Shown piece by piece: positions 46,545 through 57,459 of a stretch of 64,000 nt of DNA (positions are counted from its first letter, which is position 1; each line of letters begins with the position of its first letter). The stretch is taken from NCBI RefSeq assembly GCF_016881405.1, contig NZ_WOFE01000005.1, positions 62,001-126,000 of the forward strand, read 5' to 3'. The notes beneath the pieces are model-generated. The model made no database searches. It saw only the letters and a list, made by a program, of their open reading frames with translations, and had not been told where the DNA came from. The stretch is from Deefgea chitinilytica (GTDB lineage Bacteria; Pseudomonadota; Gammaproteobacteria; Burkholderiales; Chitinibacteraceae). The position numbers were made by a program, and so were the translations under genes.

Positions 46545-46635
46545 TGACAGCCTCTTTTACAAATCTTAAGGTTTAACTTTAAAAAATACCGCTAACTTAT
46601 TACTTTTAATTGCTTTATTAAATCAAAAGCATAAA

Positions 46636-47424
46636 TCATGCCGAAGCTTTGGTCGCTTTTGGTTTTGCGACAGACGGCACGACTTTCACTGCACTTCCTT
46701 TTACTGCAACTGGCTTTTCAATCGGTTGATACGTTGGTAAACGCACCGCAAAACCATTTGGATAACGTAAATCCACATACTCAAACGATTGCTGCAAAAG
46801 CGCTAATGTATTCGGATAAGCCTTCACAAAGCGCGTCACCCGATCCACTGGATCGTCGCGCCCCACTTCTACGATCAACTGTTTGTCTAACTCAAATCGC
46901 CAAGCTCTGCGCTCGGACAACCACAAGCGGGTCGGTGTTCTGCCTAACGGCGCTAACGCTACTTTTAAGCGCTGAAAACCTTCCACCATAATTTTTTCTG
47001 TACCATCTGGCCCCTCTAATACGGGCAGATGATCACTACTGGCCGCATCAAACTTTTCGCCATGTGAATTCAGCAAACCAGTACTACCCCACCGCGCTAC
47101 CGCTTTATGTTCTTCGATATTGACTTCTAAGCGATCTGGCCAGCGGCGGCGAACCTCGACTTGCCTTACCCAAGGTAACTTTTCAAAGTTCTGCCGAGTT
47201 TTATCCAAATCCAGCGTAAAAAAAGTGCCTTTTAACTCATTCTTAATCACGTATTGCAACTGCTCGCGCGTGACATGTGTTAAATCGCCATCTACCTTGA
47301 TCTTGCGCACCGGAAACAATGGCGAGTGCACCGCCAAAAATAACAGCGAGTAAAACAGCAGCATCAACGCCAATGCAGTGAGCAAATTTGCAAACCACAT
47401 CAATAACTGCGGCTTATTCCACAT
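46636..47424 (-). CDS. ftsQ: Cell division protein FtsQ
   Basis: A 262-residue bitopic membrane protein of the FtsQLB divisome complex. One membrane helix at about residues 12-32 (LLTALALMLLFYSLLFLAVH) is followed by the periplasmic POTRA domain (FPVRKIKVDGDLTHVTREQL, KGTFFTLDLDKTRQNFEKLP) and the beta domain (WVRQVEVRRRWPDRLEVNIE, EHKAVARW). The C-terminal tail is Lys/Ala/Val-rich. The frame opens at a TTG 13 codons earlier, but MWNKPQL at 47424 is the better start. No strong ribosome-binding site is visible. Confidence 0.93.
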   Translation of the reverse strand: MWNKPQLLMWFANLLTALALMLLFYSLLFLAVHSPLFPVRKIKVDGDLTHVTREQLQYVIKNELKGTFFTLDLDKTRQNFEKLPWVRQVEVRRRWPDRLEVNIEEHKAVARWGSTGLLNSHGEKFDAASSDHLPVLEGPDGTEKIMVEGFQRLKVALAPLGRTPTRLWLSERRAWRFELDKQLIVEVGRDDPVDRVTRFVKAYPNTLALLQQSFEYVDLRYPNGFAVRLPTYQPIEKPVAVKGSAVKVVPSVAKPKATKASA

Positions 47425-47573
47425 TTGGAAAATCTGCAGTATGTGGTTGCGAAAACTGCACAAGCATATCGAATTCCTAACTGGTGCTTTAAAACACCAT
47501 CCCTTATGGGTATATTAATGCAGCCAAATTATAACAAGAGTTGCAAGGATATACCCTTACAAATCAATATATT

Positions 47574-48479
47574 TCACAAAGTTGTTGCTAAAATTTTCAT
47601 CACTAGCGCTTCATAACTTAAACCAGCCTCACGCGCGCACATTGGGAACAAACTATGCGTCGTCATTCCGGGCGCGGTATTGGCCTCGAGCAAGAAAATC
47701 TTGCCATCTTCGTCGGTTAAAAAGTCAATCCGCGCCCAGCCCGTCGCTCCTAAAATACGGTACGCCTTTTCCGCCAAACTACGAGCTTGCTGTTCTTTTT
47801 CATCTGATAAACCAGATGGACAGTGGTACACCGTATCGTCACGTATATATTTCGATTCGTAGTCGTAAAACTCGGTTTGCGGAACAATTTTCACCGTCGG
47901 TAAGGCTTGTCCATCCAAAACAGCGCATGTATATTCACCACCACCAATATTGCGCTCGGCTAAAACTACGGATTTATGCCGAGATACCTCTGCCCACGCG
48001 GCACTCACATCAAGTAATGACTTCAACTTAACCACGCCAACACTCGAACCTTCATTCGCAGGCTTCACAAACAAAGGCAAGCCTAATTCTTGAACCGCTA
48101 GTTTTAGTTCTTCCGCACTGTCCACAATTCGATAATCTGGCACCGGTAAACCCACGGCTTCCCACAGCAATTTAGTTCGCCACTTATCCATACCAATTGC
48201 AGAAGCCATCACGCCGCAGCCGGTGTAAGGTACACCAAGAAACTCCAGCGCCCCCTGAATCGTGCCGTCTTCCCCACCACGACCATGTAAAATTAGAAAT
48301 GCACGATCAAAACCTTCTGTTTTCAACAATTGCAGTGGTTTTTCAGCCGGATCAAATGCATGCGCATCAACACCACTTGCTTGTAATGCTGCCAATACCC
48401 CTGCACCGCTCATCAACGACACTTCTCGCTCTGCTGAACTGCCACCCATGATGACGGCTACTTTTCCATACTGATTCAT
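47574..48479 (-). CDS. ddlB: D-alanine--D-alanine ligase B
   Basis: A 301-residue ATP-grasp enzyme that makes the D-Ala-D-Ala dipeptide for Mur[21 protein letters not shown] begins the protein. [60 protein letters not shown] and [20 protein letters not shown] are the substrate- and ATP-binding motifs. Its start overlaps the end of murC by four bases, and ftsQ follows. Confidence 0.96.
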   Translation of the reverse strand: MNQYGKVAVIMGGSSAEREVSLMSGAGVLAALQASGVDAHAFDPAEKPLQLLKTEGFDRAFLILHGRGGEDGTIQGALEFLGVPYTGCGVMASAIGMDKWRTKLLWEAVGLPVPDYRIVDSAEELKLAVQELGLPLFVKPANEGSSVGVVKLKSLLDVSAAWAEVSRHKSVVLAERNIGGGEYTCAVLDGQALPTVKIVPQTEFYDYESKYIRDDTVYHCPSGLSDEKEQQARSLAEKAYRILGATGWARIDFLTDEDGKIFLLEANTAPGMTTHSLFPMCAREAGLSYEALVMKILATTL

Positions 48480-49870
48480 TTCACCATCTCACTTAACAAC
48501 TTCGGTGTATTTCCAATCGTGCCAGCCCCCATCGTAACCACCACATCACCATCACGAACAGCGGCAAGGATTGCCGTTGGCATATCGGCAATGTTCTCCA
48601 CAAACACCGGCTCAACTTTGCCTGCCACCCGCACTGCTCGTGCCAATGAGCGGCCATCGGCGGCAACGATTGGCGCTTCACCAGCGGCGTAAACCTCAGC
48701 CAGCAGTAAGCCATCAACGGTGTTGAGCACTTTGACAAAATCTTCGAAGCAATCCCGGGTGCGGGTATAGCGATGCGGTTGGAATGCCAACATCAAGCGA
48801 CGGCCTGGAAATGCGCCACGCGCGGCCGCCAAAGTCGCTGCCATTTCGACGGGATGATGTCCATAATCGTCAACCAAAGTGAACGAACCACCCGCAGCAA
48901 GCGGCACTTCGCCGTAGCGCTGGAAGCGACGTCCTACGCCTTGGAATGCCGCCAATGCCGCCACAATCGCCGCCTCATCCGCGCCGACTTCAATCCCAAT
49001 CGCAATCGCCGCCAAGGCATTGAGCACGTTATGCATGCCCGGCATATTCAACGTCACGGCAAGGCGACGAGATTCACCGTTTTCCCAAACCGCATCGAAG
49101 CGCATCTGGCCATTAGCAGCGACGATATTTTCTGCCCGCAACATGGCATCTTCACTCACGCCATAGGTCGTTACAGGGCTAGTGACTTTCGGCAAAATCG
49201 AGCGCACATGCGGATCATCGATGCACAAAATCGCGCGACCATAAAACGGCAAGTGGTGCAGAAAATCGATAAAAGCTTGTTTTAATTTCTCGAAATCATG
49301 ACCATAGGTATCCATATGGTCTGCGTCGATATTCGTCACGACCGAAATCACCGGAGTGAGCAATAAGAAAGACGCATCGCTTTCATCGGCTTCGGCAACC
49401 AGAAAATCACCCTGCCCCAAACGTGCATTCGAGCCTGCTGCGTGCAATTTGCCGCCGATCACAAACGTCGGATCGAGTCCTGCTGCTTCGAGTACGCTGG
49501 CACTGAGACTGGTCGTTGTCGTTTTGCCATGTGTACCTGCAATCGCAATGCCTTGTTTCAAGCGCATCAGCTCAGCCAACATCATTGCACGAGGCACCAC
49601 GGGAATCTTACGTTGGCGAGCTTCAATCACTTCGGGATTATCGTCTTTCACCGCACTAGAAATCACCACCACATCGGCATTGGCCACATACTCAGCAGCA
49701 TGACCTTGGAACACCTCGGCACCAGCAGCCGCTAAACGCTGGGTGGTTGCACTTACCCCCAAATCAGTACCACTGACCTCAAAACCAAGGTTCAGTAGCA
49801 CTTCAGCAATGCCGCTCATACCGACACCGCCAATACCTACGAAATGAATGCGTTTTACTTTATGTTTCAT
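48476..49870 (-). CDS. murC: UDP-N-acetylmuramate--L-alanine ligase
   Basis: A 464-residue Mur ligase that adds L-Ala to UDP-MurNAc. [20 protein letters not shown] is the MurC N-terminal signature. The ATP loop is [20 protein letters not shown] (about residues 110-129). [20 protein letters not shown] and [20 protein letters not shown] are the conserved central and C-terminal motifs. It overlaps ddlB and murG by four bases each. Confidence 0.97.
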   Translation of the reverse strand: MKHKVKRIHFVGIGGVGMSGIAEVLLNLGFEVSGTDLGVSATTQRLAAAGAEVFQGHAAEYVANADVVVISSAVKDDNPEVIEARQRKIPVVPRAMMLAELMRLKQGIAIAGTHGKTTTTSLSASVLEAAGLDPTFVIGGKLHAAGSNARLGQGDFLVAEADESDASFLLLTPVISVVTNIDADHMDTYGHDFEKLKQAFIDFLHHLPFYGRAILCIDDPHVRSILPKVTSPVTTYGVSEDAMLRAENIVAANGQMRFDAVWENGESRRLAVTLNMPGMHNVLNALAAIAIGIEVGADEAAIVAALAAFQGVGRRFQRYGEVPLAAGGSFTLVDDYGHHPVEMAATLAAARGAFPGRRLMLAFQPHRYTRTRDCFEDFVKVLNTVDGLLLAEVYAAGEAPIVAADGRSLARAVRVAGKVEPVFVENIADMPTAILAAVRDGDVVVTMGAGTIGNTPKLLSEMVK

Positions 49871-50934
49871 TCTGCCAATTCTTTTATTACTGCAACGACG
49901 GCGTCAGTTGCATGAGGTTGTGCCAATACTCGTGCCGCTGTAGCCATCGCAAGGCAACGTTCACGAGTGATTTCTTGAATTAATTGCGCTAATTTTTCAG
50001 GACTGCTCGCAGTTTGCGGCAATAAAATCCCTGCCCCAGCATCACTGAGGAATTTTGCATTGCCAGTTTGATGATCATCCACGGCATGCGGAAACGGCAC
50101 CAAGACACTCGCCGCACCAACGCATGCCAATTCAGCGACAGTCAAAGCGCCAGAGCGGCATAATACCCAATCCGCATCGGCATACGCTTGTGCCATATCG
50201 GCAATAAATGCGACACAATTGGCCTTCACGCCGACTGCAGCATAATTTGCTTTAAGCGCCTCAATATGCTTTTCACCTGACTGATGTGTCACGACGGGGC
50301 GAAGGTGCTCTGGAATTAACGCTAATGCTTGTGGCAGTTGCTCATTAAACACTTGCGCCCCCAAACTCCCGCCTACGACGAGTAACTTTAATGGGCCAGA
50401 GCGTCCCGCAAATCGCGTTTCCGGTTCCAACACCGTATTCATCTCTTCACGCACTGGATTGCCAACACAACCCGCTTGATTCGGAAAGGCGGTAGGAAAT
50501 GCAAACAACACACGATTAGCGATTTTCGCCAACACACGATTAGTCAAACCAGCAACCGAGTTTTGCTCATGAATCACCAGCGGTAGCCAGCACAAACGCA
50601 TCGCAACTCCACCGGGAAAGCCAGTAAAGCCACCAAAACCAATCGCCACATCGGGGCGACGGCGGAAAATCAAATTAAGCGCTGTCAACAAAGCCTTCGC
50701 CTGGATCCACGGCTGGCTCAATTTTTTCCACAGTCCTTTACCGCGCACACCCGTAATATCTAAAGTCACCAAGTCGATGCCATGTGGCGGAACTACGCGC
50801 GTTTCCATCGCACCTTTTGCACCCAACCAAACCACATCCCAACCGTCTGCACGCACTGCATTTGCAACTGCCAAGGCGGGAAAAATATGCCCACCAGTGC
50901 CACCCGCCATCACCAAGAGGGTACGCTTTTTCAT
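49867..50934 (-). CDS. murG: UDP-GlcNAc: lipid I N-acetylglucosaminyltransferase
   Basis: A 355-residue GT-B enzyme that converts lipid I to lipid II at the inner face of the membrane. [20 protein letters not shown] is the N-terminal glycine-rich loop. ATG-type loops follow at [20 protein letters not shown] and [40 protein letters not shown] and [20 protein letters not shown] bind the UDP-sugar. It overlaps murC and ftsW by four bases each. Confidence 0.97.
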   Translation of the reverse strand: MKKRTLLVMAGGTGGHIFPALAVANAVRADGWDVVWLGAKGAMETRVVPPHGIDLVTLDITGVRGKGLWKKLSQPWIQAKALLTALNLIFRRRPDVAIGFGGFTGFPGGVAMRLCWLPLVIHEQNSVAGLTNRVLAKIANRVLFAFPTAFPNQAGCVGNPVREEMNTVLEPETRFAGRSGPLKLLVVGGSLGAQVFNEQLPQALALIPEHLRPVVTHQSGEKHIEALKANYAAVGVKANCVAFIADMAQAYADADWVLCRSGALTVAELACVGAASVLVPFPHAVDDHQTGNAKFLSDAGAGILLPQTASSPEKLAQLIQEITRERCLAMATAARVLAQPHATDAVVAVIKELAE

Positions 50935-52118
50935 ACGTTGTACCCCCGTATCATTTGGCGATTTTCATAGTCAATTCGCATTAAAAAACCCAAAGCCAAT
51001 AAATTGGCCACAATCCCTGAGCCACCAAATGAAAGCAATGGCAAAGTCAAACCTTTCGTTGGCATAACGCCCATATTCACGCCGATATTAATCACCGCCT
51101 GAAAGCCAATCCAAATACCCACGCCTTGTGCAGCTAATGATTGCCAATGCCGCTCTAATTTATTGGCTTGCACACCAATTGCAAACGCGCGAAATACCAA
51201 AAAGGCAAACAAACAAATTACAACCGCCACACCGATAAAACCAAATTCTTCAGCAATAATCGCCATTAAAAAGTCAGTATGTGCTTCGGGCAAATAAGAA
51301 AGTTTCTCAACACTTAAACCCAAACCTACGCCAGTTAATTCACCTCGGCCAAATGCAATCAAGGAATGACTTAATTGGTAGCCTTTGCCATATGGATCTT
51401 GCCAAGGATCTAAAAAACCCAATACGCGTGCTCGGCGATATGGGCTCGTTGCAATCAAAGTAAAAAAAGCGCCGCCCAGAACCACGACCAAGCCTGCAAA
51501 AAGCTGCCAACTAAATCCAGCTAAAAACAAGATCCCCACGGCAATCGCTGTGACGACAATCAATGCACCCATATCGGGTTGGGCAAGTAACAGCCCACCA
51601 ACGACGGTCATCACAATCGCTAATGGAAATAAAACTTTAGAAAAACTCTCCGACATTTTTGCGTTCATGCTGCCATTTTTTCGAACGCTATAATCAGCGG
51701 CATACAGAACAACAAAATACTTAACCAATTCTGATGGTTGTAGATTAATCACAAACAAACCCAGCCAACGGCGGCTACCATTCACTTCACGGCCGATACC
51801 AGGAATTAAGACCAATATCAGTAATACAATGCCGCCAATAAATAAAATCGGTGCAAATTTACGCCATGTTTCGGTCGGGATATTGAATGCAATAAATGCC
51901 GCGATACAGCCAACAAAAACAAAAACAGCATGACGAATTAAAAAATAATTCGACTTAAAACCGGTGTCTTTATCCACTTCCGCCATCGCAATCGATGAGG
52001 AATACACCATCACCAAGCCAATCGTCAGCAACATGATGATGCCCCAGAAAAGTGCCTGATCGTAGGCACTCATCGTGGGTTTCATGCGCTTCATGGCTTG
52101 GTAAAAAATTTGACGCAT
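50931..52118 (-). CDS. ftsW: Septal peptidoglycan glycosyltransferase FtsW (SEDS family)
   Basis: A 395-residue protein with about ten membrane segments. SEDS glycosyltransferase motifs are INLQPSELVKYFVVLYAADY, LLAQPDMGALIVVTAIAVGI, YQLSHSLIAFGRGELTGVGL, YLPEAHTDFLMAIIAEEFGF and the final MPTKGLTLPLLSFGGSGIVA. FtsW polymerises lipid II at the septum together with FtsI. It overlaps murG by four bases and shares one base with the end of murD. Confidence 0.97.
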   Translation of the reverse strand: MRQIFYQAMKRMKPTMSAYDQALFWGIIMLLTIGLVMVYSSSIAMAEVDKDTGFKSNYFLIRHAVFVFVGCIAAFIAFNIPTETWRKFAPILFIGGIVLLILVLIPGIGREVNGSRRWLGLFVINLQPSELVKYFVVLYAADYSVRKNGSMNAKMSESFSKVLFPLAIVMTVVGGLLLAQPDMGALIVVTAIAVGILFLAGFSWQLFAGLVVVLGGAFFTLIATSPYRRARVLGFLDPWQDPYGKGYQLSHSLIAFGRGELTGVGLGLSVEKLSYLPEAHTDFLMAIIAEEFGFIGVAVVICLFAFLVFRAFAIGVQANKLERHWQSLAAQGVGIWIGFQAVINIGVNMGVMPTKGLTLPLLSFGGSGIVANLLALGFLMRIDYENRQMIRGYNV

Positions 52119-53515
52119 TACTGCTCCAAACCTTTCACCGCAGCGATAAACACTTCTGCACGATGGTGATAATTTTTAAACATATCTAAACTGGCGCAAG
52201 CCGGAGAGAGCAAGACCACATCACCTGGTTCTGCAAAGTTACTCGCAACCGTCACAGCCATTTCCAAAGTTGGCACCATCATCACCGGCAAGTAATTGTC
52301 GTCATCATCCGGTAAATATGCCGATGTCGCTTCATTCAGTGTTTCCGCCAAGGCGGGCGCATCACGGCCAATCAGCAAAACTGCACGGCAGATACGCTCG
52401 CAAGCGTCAAGCAAGGGTGAAAAATCCTGCCCTTTCCCATCACCACCCGCGATTAACACGACGGGGCGGGTCATGCCTTTGAGCGCAGCTTCAGTCGCGC
52501 CCACATTGGTGCCTTTCGAATCGTCGTAATACGCAACGCCGTTGACTTCAGCAACAAACTCAACGCGATGCGGTAGACCTTTGAAATTTTTCAATGCATG
52601 AATCAGAGGCTCAACTGCCAAACCCGCTGCGCGGCATAAAGCAATCGAAGCCAAGGCATTCACTGAGTTATGCAAACCGGCAATCGGTAATTCAGACGCC
52701 TTCATTAACTCAACGTCACCGCAGCACAAACTAAAATCACCATCAATTTCACGCAAGCCATACTCAGAATCGTTACGTGGTGTATCAGCCCCAAACCAAA
52801 TAATTTCTCTGGCTTGGCGAGCCATACCCCGGCACCAGCCATCTTCACGATTCAACACTTGGACACCAACACCAGCAAAAATACTGGCTTTCGTCGCCGC
52901 GTATTCTTTCATGCCGGCATAACGATCTAAATGGTCTTCCGACACATTCAGCACCGTCGCCGCCACTGGTGCTAATGAGCGCGTGGTTTCCAATTGGAAA
53001 CTCGATAATTCCAACACCCAGATATCCGGCCACTGGCCACGCGCTTCCCATTCGGCCAAAGCGGCAAGCACAGGGACACCAATATTGCCCGCCATCACGG
53101 TAGTTTTTCCGGCGGCTTCGCACATTTGCGCCACCATCGTCGTCACGGTGGATTTACCATTTGAGCCAGTAATCGCAATCACTTGGCTTGGTTTACCAAC
53201 CAAGGCTTGCGCTAACAATTCCACATCGCCCAATACGGGAATACCGTGTGCAATTGCAGCTGCAATTTCTGGCGTCGCCAATGGCACACCAGGACTGGTA
53301 ATCAGCAGCTCAGCATCAGCAAAAGTATCAACATTGAAAGACCCCAGACGTAAGCCAACGCCAGGTAGTTCTGCTTGAATATTGGCTAAATTCGGCGGTG
53401 TATTACGACTATCAGCGACAGTGACCCGCGCGCCTTTACTCGCCAACCAGCGTGCCGTCGCCAAACCGGTATCGCCTAGACCAACAACCACACAATGTTT
53501 TGCAGTGAGTTCCAT
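52118..53515 (-). CDS. murD: UDP-N-acetylmuramoylalanine--D-glutamate ligase
   Basis: A 465-residue Mur ligase that adds D-Glu. VVGLGDTGLATARWLASKGA is the N-terminal Rossmann-like part. The ATP loop is [20 protein letters not shown] (about residues 113-132). VLELSSFQLETTRSLAP, NVSEDHLDRYAGMKEYAATK and YYDDSKGTNVGATEAALKGM are MurD-specific motifs. The end VLLSPACASLDMFKNYHHRA is also typical. It lies six bases after mraY in transcription order. Confidence 0.97.
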   Translation of the reverse strand: MELTAKHCVVVGLGDTGLATARWLASKGARVTVADSRNTPPNLANIQAELPGVGLRLGSFNVDTFADAELLITSPGVPLATPEIAAAIAHGIPVLGDVELLAQALVGKPSQVIAITGSNGKSTVTTMVAQMCEAAGKTTVMAGNIGVPVLAALAEWEARGQWPDIWVLELSSFQLETTRSLAPVAATVLNVSEDHLDRYAGMKEYAATKASIFAGVGVQVLNREDGWCRGMARQAREIIWFGADTPRNDSEYGLREIDGDFSLCCGDVELMKASELPIAGLHNSVNALASIALCRAAGLAVEPLIHALKNFKGLPHRVEFVAEVNGVAYYDDSKGTNVGATEAALKGMTRPVVLIAGGDGKGQDFSPLLDACERICRAVLLIGRDAPALAETLNEATSAYLPDDDDNYLPVMMVPTLEMAVTVASNFAEPGDVVLLSPACASLDMFKNYHHRAEVFIAAVKGLEQ

Positions 53516-53521
53516 CTTTGC

Positions 53522-54607
53522 TTACCGTAATTTCAACGTGGCTAGGCCAATCAAGACCAAGAGCATGGTGATAATCCAGAAACGAACTACAACTTGCGTT
53601 TCTTTCCAGCCTTTTAATTCGTAGTGATGATGCAATGGCGCCATCCGAAATACGCGTTTCCCCGTCATCTTGAAGCTAGCAACCTGAATCATCACCGAAA
53701 GCGCTTCTACGACAAACACACCACCCATAATCAATAAAACGATTTCTTGGCGAACAATCACCGCCACAACACCTAAGCCAGCACCGAGTGCCAACGCACC
53801 CACGTCGCCCATAAAGACTTCAGCGGGATAAGCGTTAAACCACAAAAAGCCTAAGCCAGCACCAACAATTGCCGCACAAAAAACAATCAATTCACCCGCG
53901 CCCGCCACATGCGGCACGCCAAGATAGGTCGCAAATTTAAAATTACCGGCCACATAAGCGAAAATGCAAAATGCGCCAGCGACCAATACCACCGGCATAA
54001 TCGCCAAGCCATCTAAGCCATCAGTCAGATTGACCGCATTACTAGTACCGACAATCACGAAATAGGTCAAAATACAAAAACCAATCGCGCCAAACGGGTA
54101 GAGAATTTCTTTGTAAAACGGAATGATGAAACCGGTATTGCTCGCATCGCTACCAAAATTCACCAAGAACAATCCTGCGCCAATCGCAATTGCCGACTGC
54201 CAAAACATTTTGGCTTTAGCCGATAATCCTTTAGGATTTTTCAGTGCGACTTTTTTGTAATCATCAACAAAGCCAATCACTCCTGTTGCCAAGGTCACCA
54301 CGAGTACCAGCCACACATAGTGATTGCGTAAATCCCCCCACAGCAAGGTCGTCAAACCAATCGAGAGCAAAATTAAAGTGCCGCCCATCGTTGGCGTACC
54401 CGCTTTCACCAAATGCGTTTGCGGGCCATCATCGCGCACCGCTTGACCGACTTTCAATTCAGCTAATTTACGAATCACCCATGGACCTAAAGTCCATGAA
54501 ATCGTCAGAGCCGTAATCGTTGCCAATATCGCTCGTAAAGTGAGGTAATTAAACACATTAAAGGCGCGAACTGATTCGCCGAGCCATTGCAACAACATCA
54601 GCAACAT
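53522..54607 (-). CDS. mraY: Phospho-N-acetylmuramoyl-pentapeptide-transferase
   Basis: A 361-residue polytopic enzyme that makes lipid I from UDP-MurNAc-pentapeptide and undecaprenyl phosphate. MraY motifs are [40 protein letters not shown] (the DD pair), [38 protein letters not shown] and [20 protein letters not shown] with the HHH motif. It overlaps the end of murF by ten bases. Confidence 0.98.
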   Translation of the reverse strand: MLLMLLQWLGESVRAFNVFNYLTLRAILATITALTISWTLGPWVIRKLAELKVGQAVRDDGPQTHLVKAGTPTMGGTLILLSIGLTTLLWGDLRNHYVWLVLVVTLATGVIGFVDDYKKVALKNPKGLSAKAKMFWQSAIAIGAGLFLVNFGSDASNTGFIIPFYKEILYPFGAIGFCILTYFVIVGTSNAVNLTDGLDGLAIMPVVLVAGAFCIFAYVAGNFKFATYLGVPHVAGAGELIVFCAAIVGAGLGFLWFNAYPAEVFMGDVGALALGAGLGVVAVIVRQEIVLLIMGGVFVVEALSVMIQVASFKMTGKRVFRMAPLHHHYELKGWKETQVVVRFWIITMLLVLIGLATLKLR

Positions 54608-55971
54608 GGCTGCACTCCTTCTAAAGCGTTAACAATTTCTTCCATTCGCATAAAACGCGAACCTTTCACCAAAACTTGCGATTGCGGCGTAAGCAACTCA
54701 TTCAAAGCACGCAGTAAGTCAGCCTTATTTGCAAAGTGCTGCGCCCCCTCACCAAATGCATTTACCGCATGGGTCATCTGTTCACCAGTGGCCAACAAGG
54801 CGCTAATCCCTTGCTCGCGGGCATACGCGCCAATTTCAGCGTGACGTTCAGCCGCATCTTCACCCACTTCACCCATATCGCCGATCACCAAAACGGTGTT
54901 TTGCCGGGTGCTTTGCCCAATTGCAGACAGCACATCAATCGCTGCGCGCATTGAATCCGGATTGGCGTTGTAGGTGTCATCAAGGACTTTGGCGCCATTG
55001 GCCGCTTGCTTCGCTTGCAAACGACCTTTTACGCCCCCCCATGCAGAGAGGCCTTTGGCGATATCGGCGAGTGGAATTTGTAATGCGATAGCCGATGCGG
55101 CGGCAGCCAGCGCATTGCGCACATTGTGCAAACCTGGCACAGCTAAGCTAACGTTAGCCGTCCCCAAGGGCGTGGCTAATTTAAAAGTACTGCCCGCCGC
55201 ATGCAGCTCAATTTGCTCGGCTGTGATTTCTGCGTCTTGCAAGCCAAAAGAAATTTGTGCATGAGACGCCGACAACCCACGCCATAAACCGGCAAAGTCA
55301 TCATCTGAATTAATGATTGCCACACCGTCGTGCACTAAACCAGCAAAAATCTCACCTTTGGCTTTTGCCACCCCAGCCACTGAGCCCAATGCTTCCAAGT
55401 GTGCTGCACCCGCGTTATTCACCACGGCAACATCAGGTCGCGCAATATGGGTAAGATAATCAATCTCACCAAAATGATTCATCCCCATTTCAGCGACCAC
55501 AAATCGGTGCTCTGAGCGAATACCCAATAGCGTCAAAGGTAAACCGATGTGATTATTCAAATTACCTTTGGTCGCATGGACTAGATCCGGATTTCCAACA
55601 TGAGCAGCGAAAATCGCCGCCAGCATTTCTTTGAGTGAGGTTTTGCCATTACTACCAGTAATTGCCACTAGCGGTTGATTAGCATGCTTTGCACGCCAAT
55701 ACCCTGCCAGCAACCCCAAAGCCTGCAAAGTGTCATCGACGATAATGCAATCACCATCCATGGCACGTTCAACCATCACCGCCACTGCACCTTGTGCGAA
55801 AGCTTGGGCGACAAAATCATGGGCATCAAAACGCTCGCCTTTGAGCGCAACAAACAAATCACCACTGCGAATATCACGGCTATCGGTAGTGACGCGCGTA
55901 AACACTAGCTCAGGTTTTCCCTGTAACTTGGCTCCCAGCGCTTGCGCAGTTTCCTGCAAATTCAACATCAT
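54598..55971 (-). CDS. murF: UDP-N-acetylmuramoyl-tripeptide--D-alanyl-D-alanine ligase
   Basis: A 457-residue Mur ligase that adds D-Ala-D-Ala, finishing the pentapeptide. [20 protein letters not shown] near the N-terminus, the ATP loop [20 protein letters not shown] (about residues 104-123), [20 protein letters not shown] and [20 protein letters not shown] are the MurF signatures. Two ATG codons stand in tandem at the start; either is possible. Three bases separate it from murE. Confidence 0.97.
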   Translation of the reverse strand: MMLNLQETAQALGAKLQGKPELVFTRVTTDSRDIRSGDLFVALKGERFDAHDFVAQAFAQGAVAVMVERAMDGDCIIVDDTLQALGLLAGYWRAKHANQPLVAITGSNGKTSLKEMLAAIFAAHVGNPDLVHATKGNLNNHIGLPLTLLGIRSEHRFVVAEMGMNHFGEIDYLTHIARPDVAVVNNAGAAHLEALGSVAGVAKAKGEIFAGLVHDGVAIINSDDDFAGLWRGLSASHAQISFGLQDAEITAEQIELHAAGSTFKLATPLGTANVSLAVPGLHNVRNALAAAASAIALQIPLADIAKGLSAWGGVKGRLQAKQAANGAKVLDDTYNANPDSMRAAIDVLSAIGQSTRQNTVLVIGDMGEVGEDAAERHAEIGAYAREQGISALLATGEQMTHAVNAFGEGAQHFANKADLLRALNELLTPQSQVLVKGSRFMRMEEIVNALEGVQPCC

Positions 55972-55974
55972 TAC

Positions 55975-57459
55975 TTACCTTTTACTTTTTTTCGCCAATG
56001 CAGCACTGGCGACTTCTACATCATCAAAATGATGGCGCACGCCATTCACTTCTTGATACGTTTCATGGCCTTTACCTGCGATCAGAATCACATCAGTGCT
56101 TGCCGCCATATCAATGGTGTCGGTAATCGCATGAAAACGGTCAGATTCAATTGCATAATTGGCATTCCCCGTGCCCGGTACGCCTTCTACCCCTGCCACA
56201 ATTTGCTCAATGATTTCACGCGGTTTTTCCGTGCGTGGGTTGTCACTGGTCACGACAACGGCATCGGCCAAGCGACAAGCGATTTCACCCATCAACGGGC
56301 GCTTACCATTATCTCGGTCGCCACCACAACCAAAGACGCAGTACAAACGAGAATTCACCGGCATGGCTTCACGCAAGGTGAGTAAAGCTTTTTCTAAGGC
56401 ATCTGGGGTATGGGCATAATCCACCACCACCATCGGCTTACCAAAGCCCCCTAAGCATTGCATCCGCCCCGGCGCCGAACGAATTTGCCCCAGAACACGG
56501 CAGGCGTCTTCTAATGCCACACCATCGGCAAGTAACACCCCTAAACACGCGAGCAAGTTACTTACGTTAAAACGTCCTAACAGCGGAGAATTAATCGCAG
56601 CTTCCCCCAGTGGCGTATCCACCACCAAAGAAATTCCATCAAGCGATGACTCAAAATGCTTTACCCGCAAATTGCCTTGGTTAAAACCATACGAATACAC
56701 CTTGGGAGCGGTGGTGAATTCTAATAACTCACGGCCAAATGCGTCATCGGCATTAATTACAGCGGTTTGCAAACCTTCCCACTCAAACAATTTTGCTTTT
56801 GCCGCGGCATACGCAGCCATCGTGCCGTGATAATCCAAATGGTCACGCGTCAAATTGGTAAACACTGCCGTTTTAAATGGCACACCATGCGCTCGCGCCT
56901 GTACCAAACCGTGTGAAGACACTTCCATCACGGCATGGGTTGCGCCTTGGGCGCGAAACTTAGCTAACCATGTTTGCAAACCGATCGGATCAAGCGTTGT
57001 ATGACTAGAACTTTCCAGCGCGCCTAAAAAACCATTGCCCAGCGTACCCAGTACACCCGTTTTATTGCCCAAACTATCAAAGGCTTGTGCCAGCCAATTC
57101 GCAATCGATGTCTTACCATTCGTACCGGTAATACCCACCACGGGCATCAAGCCAGAGTCGTTATTTAATATAGCGCAGGCAACCATACCCGCCTGATAGC
57201 GCAAGGCAGGCACCGCGATGTTTTTAACATTCCACGCGGGATTCCAACTAAAACCCTCTTCTTCCCAAACCACCGCTGCTGCACCGTTCGCGATGGCATC
57301 TGCAATATACTGACGGCCATCGGCGTACTCGCCCTGAAAAGCAAAGAACACATCGCCCGCTACCACCTTGCGACTATCGACAAGCAAAGGCCGACCGCCG
57401 ACTAAATCAATCACCGCAGACAAATCAAAGGCAGGCAACTCCCAGCTCGCTGGCTTCAT
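55975..57459 (-). CDS. murE: UDP-N-acetylmuramoyl-tripeptide ligase MurE (meso-DAP adding)
   Basis: A 494-residue Mur ligase that adds the third amino acid. GDVFFAFQGEYADGRQYIAD, the ATP loop VVGITGTNGKTSIANWLAQA (about residues 112-131), MEVSSHGLVQARAHGVPFKT and NLTRDHLDYHGTMAAYAAAK are present. The motif TSDNPRTEKPREIIEQIVAG contains DNPR, the signature of meso-diaminopimelate specificity, as expected for a Gram-negative. It overlaps ftsI by four bases. Confidence 0.97.
   Translation of the reverse strand: MKPASWELPAFDLSAVIDLVGGRPLLVDSRKVVAGDVFFAFQGEYADGRQYIADAIANGAAAVVWEEEGFSWNPAWNVKNIAVPALRYQAGMVACAILNNDSGLMPVVGITGTNGKTSIANWLAQAFDSLGNKTGVLGTLGNGFLGALESSSHTTLDPIGLQTWLAKFRAQGATHAVMEVSSHGLVQARAHGVPFKTAVFTNLTRDHLDYHGTMAAYAAAKAKLFEWEGLQTAVINADDAFGRELLEFTTAPKVYSYGFNQGNLRVKHFESSLDGISLVVDTPLGEAAINSPLLGRFNVSNLLACLGVLLADGVALEDACRVLGQIRSAPGRMQCLGGFGKPMVVVDYAHTPDALEKALLTLREAMPVNSRLYCVFGCGGDRDNGKRPLMGEIACRLADAVVVTSDNPRTEKPREIIEQIVAGVEGVPGTGNANYAIESDRFHAITDTIDMAASTDVILIAGKGHETYQEVNGVRHHFDDVEVASAALAKKSKR

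Noticed and set aside
48773-49285. 170-codon open frame antisense to murC
   Set aside because: His/Arg-rich antisense shadow; murC itself has all family motifs in the other strand.
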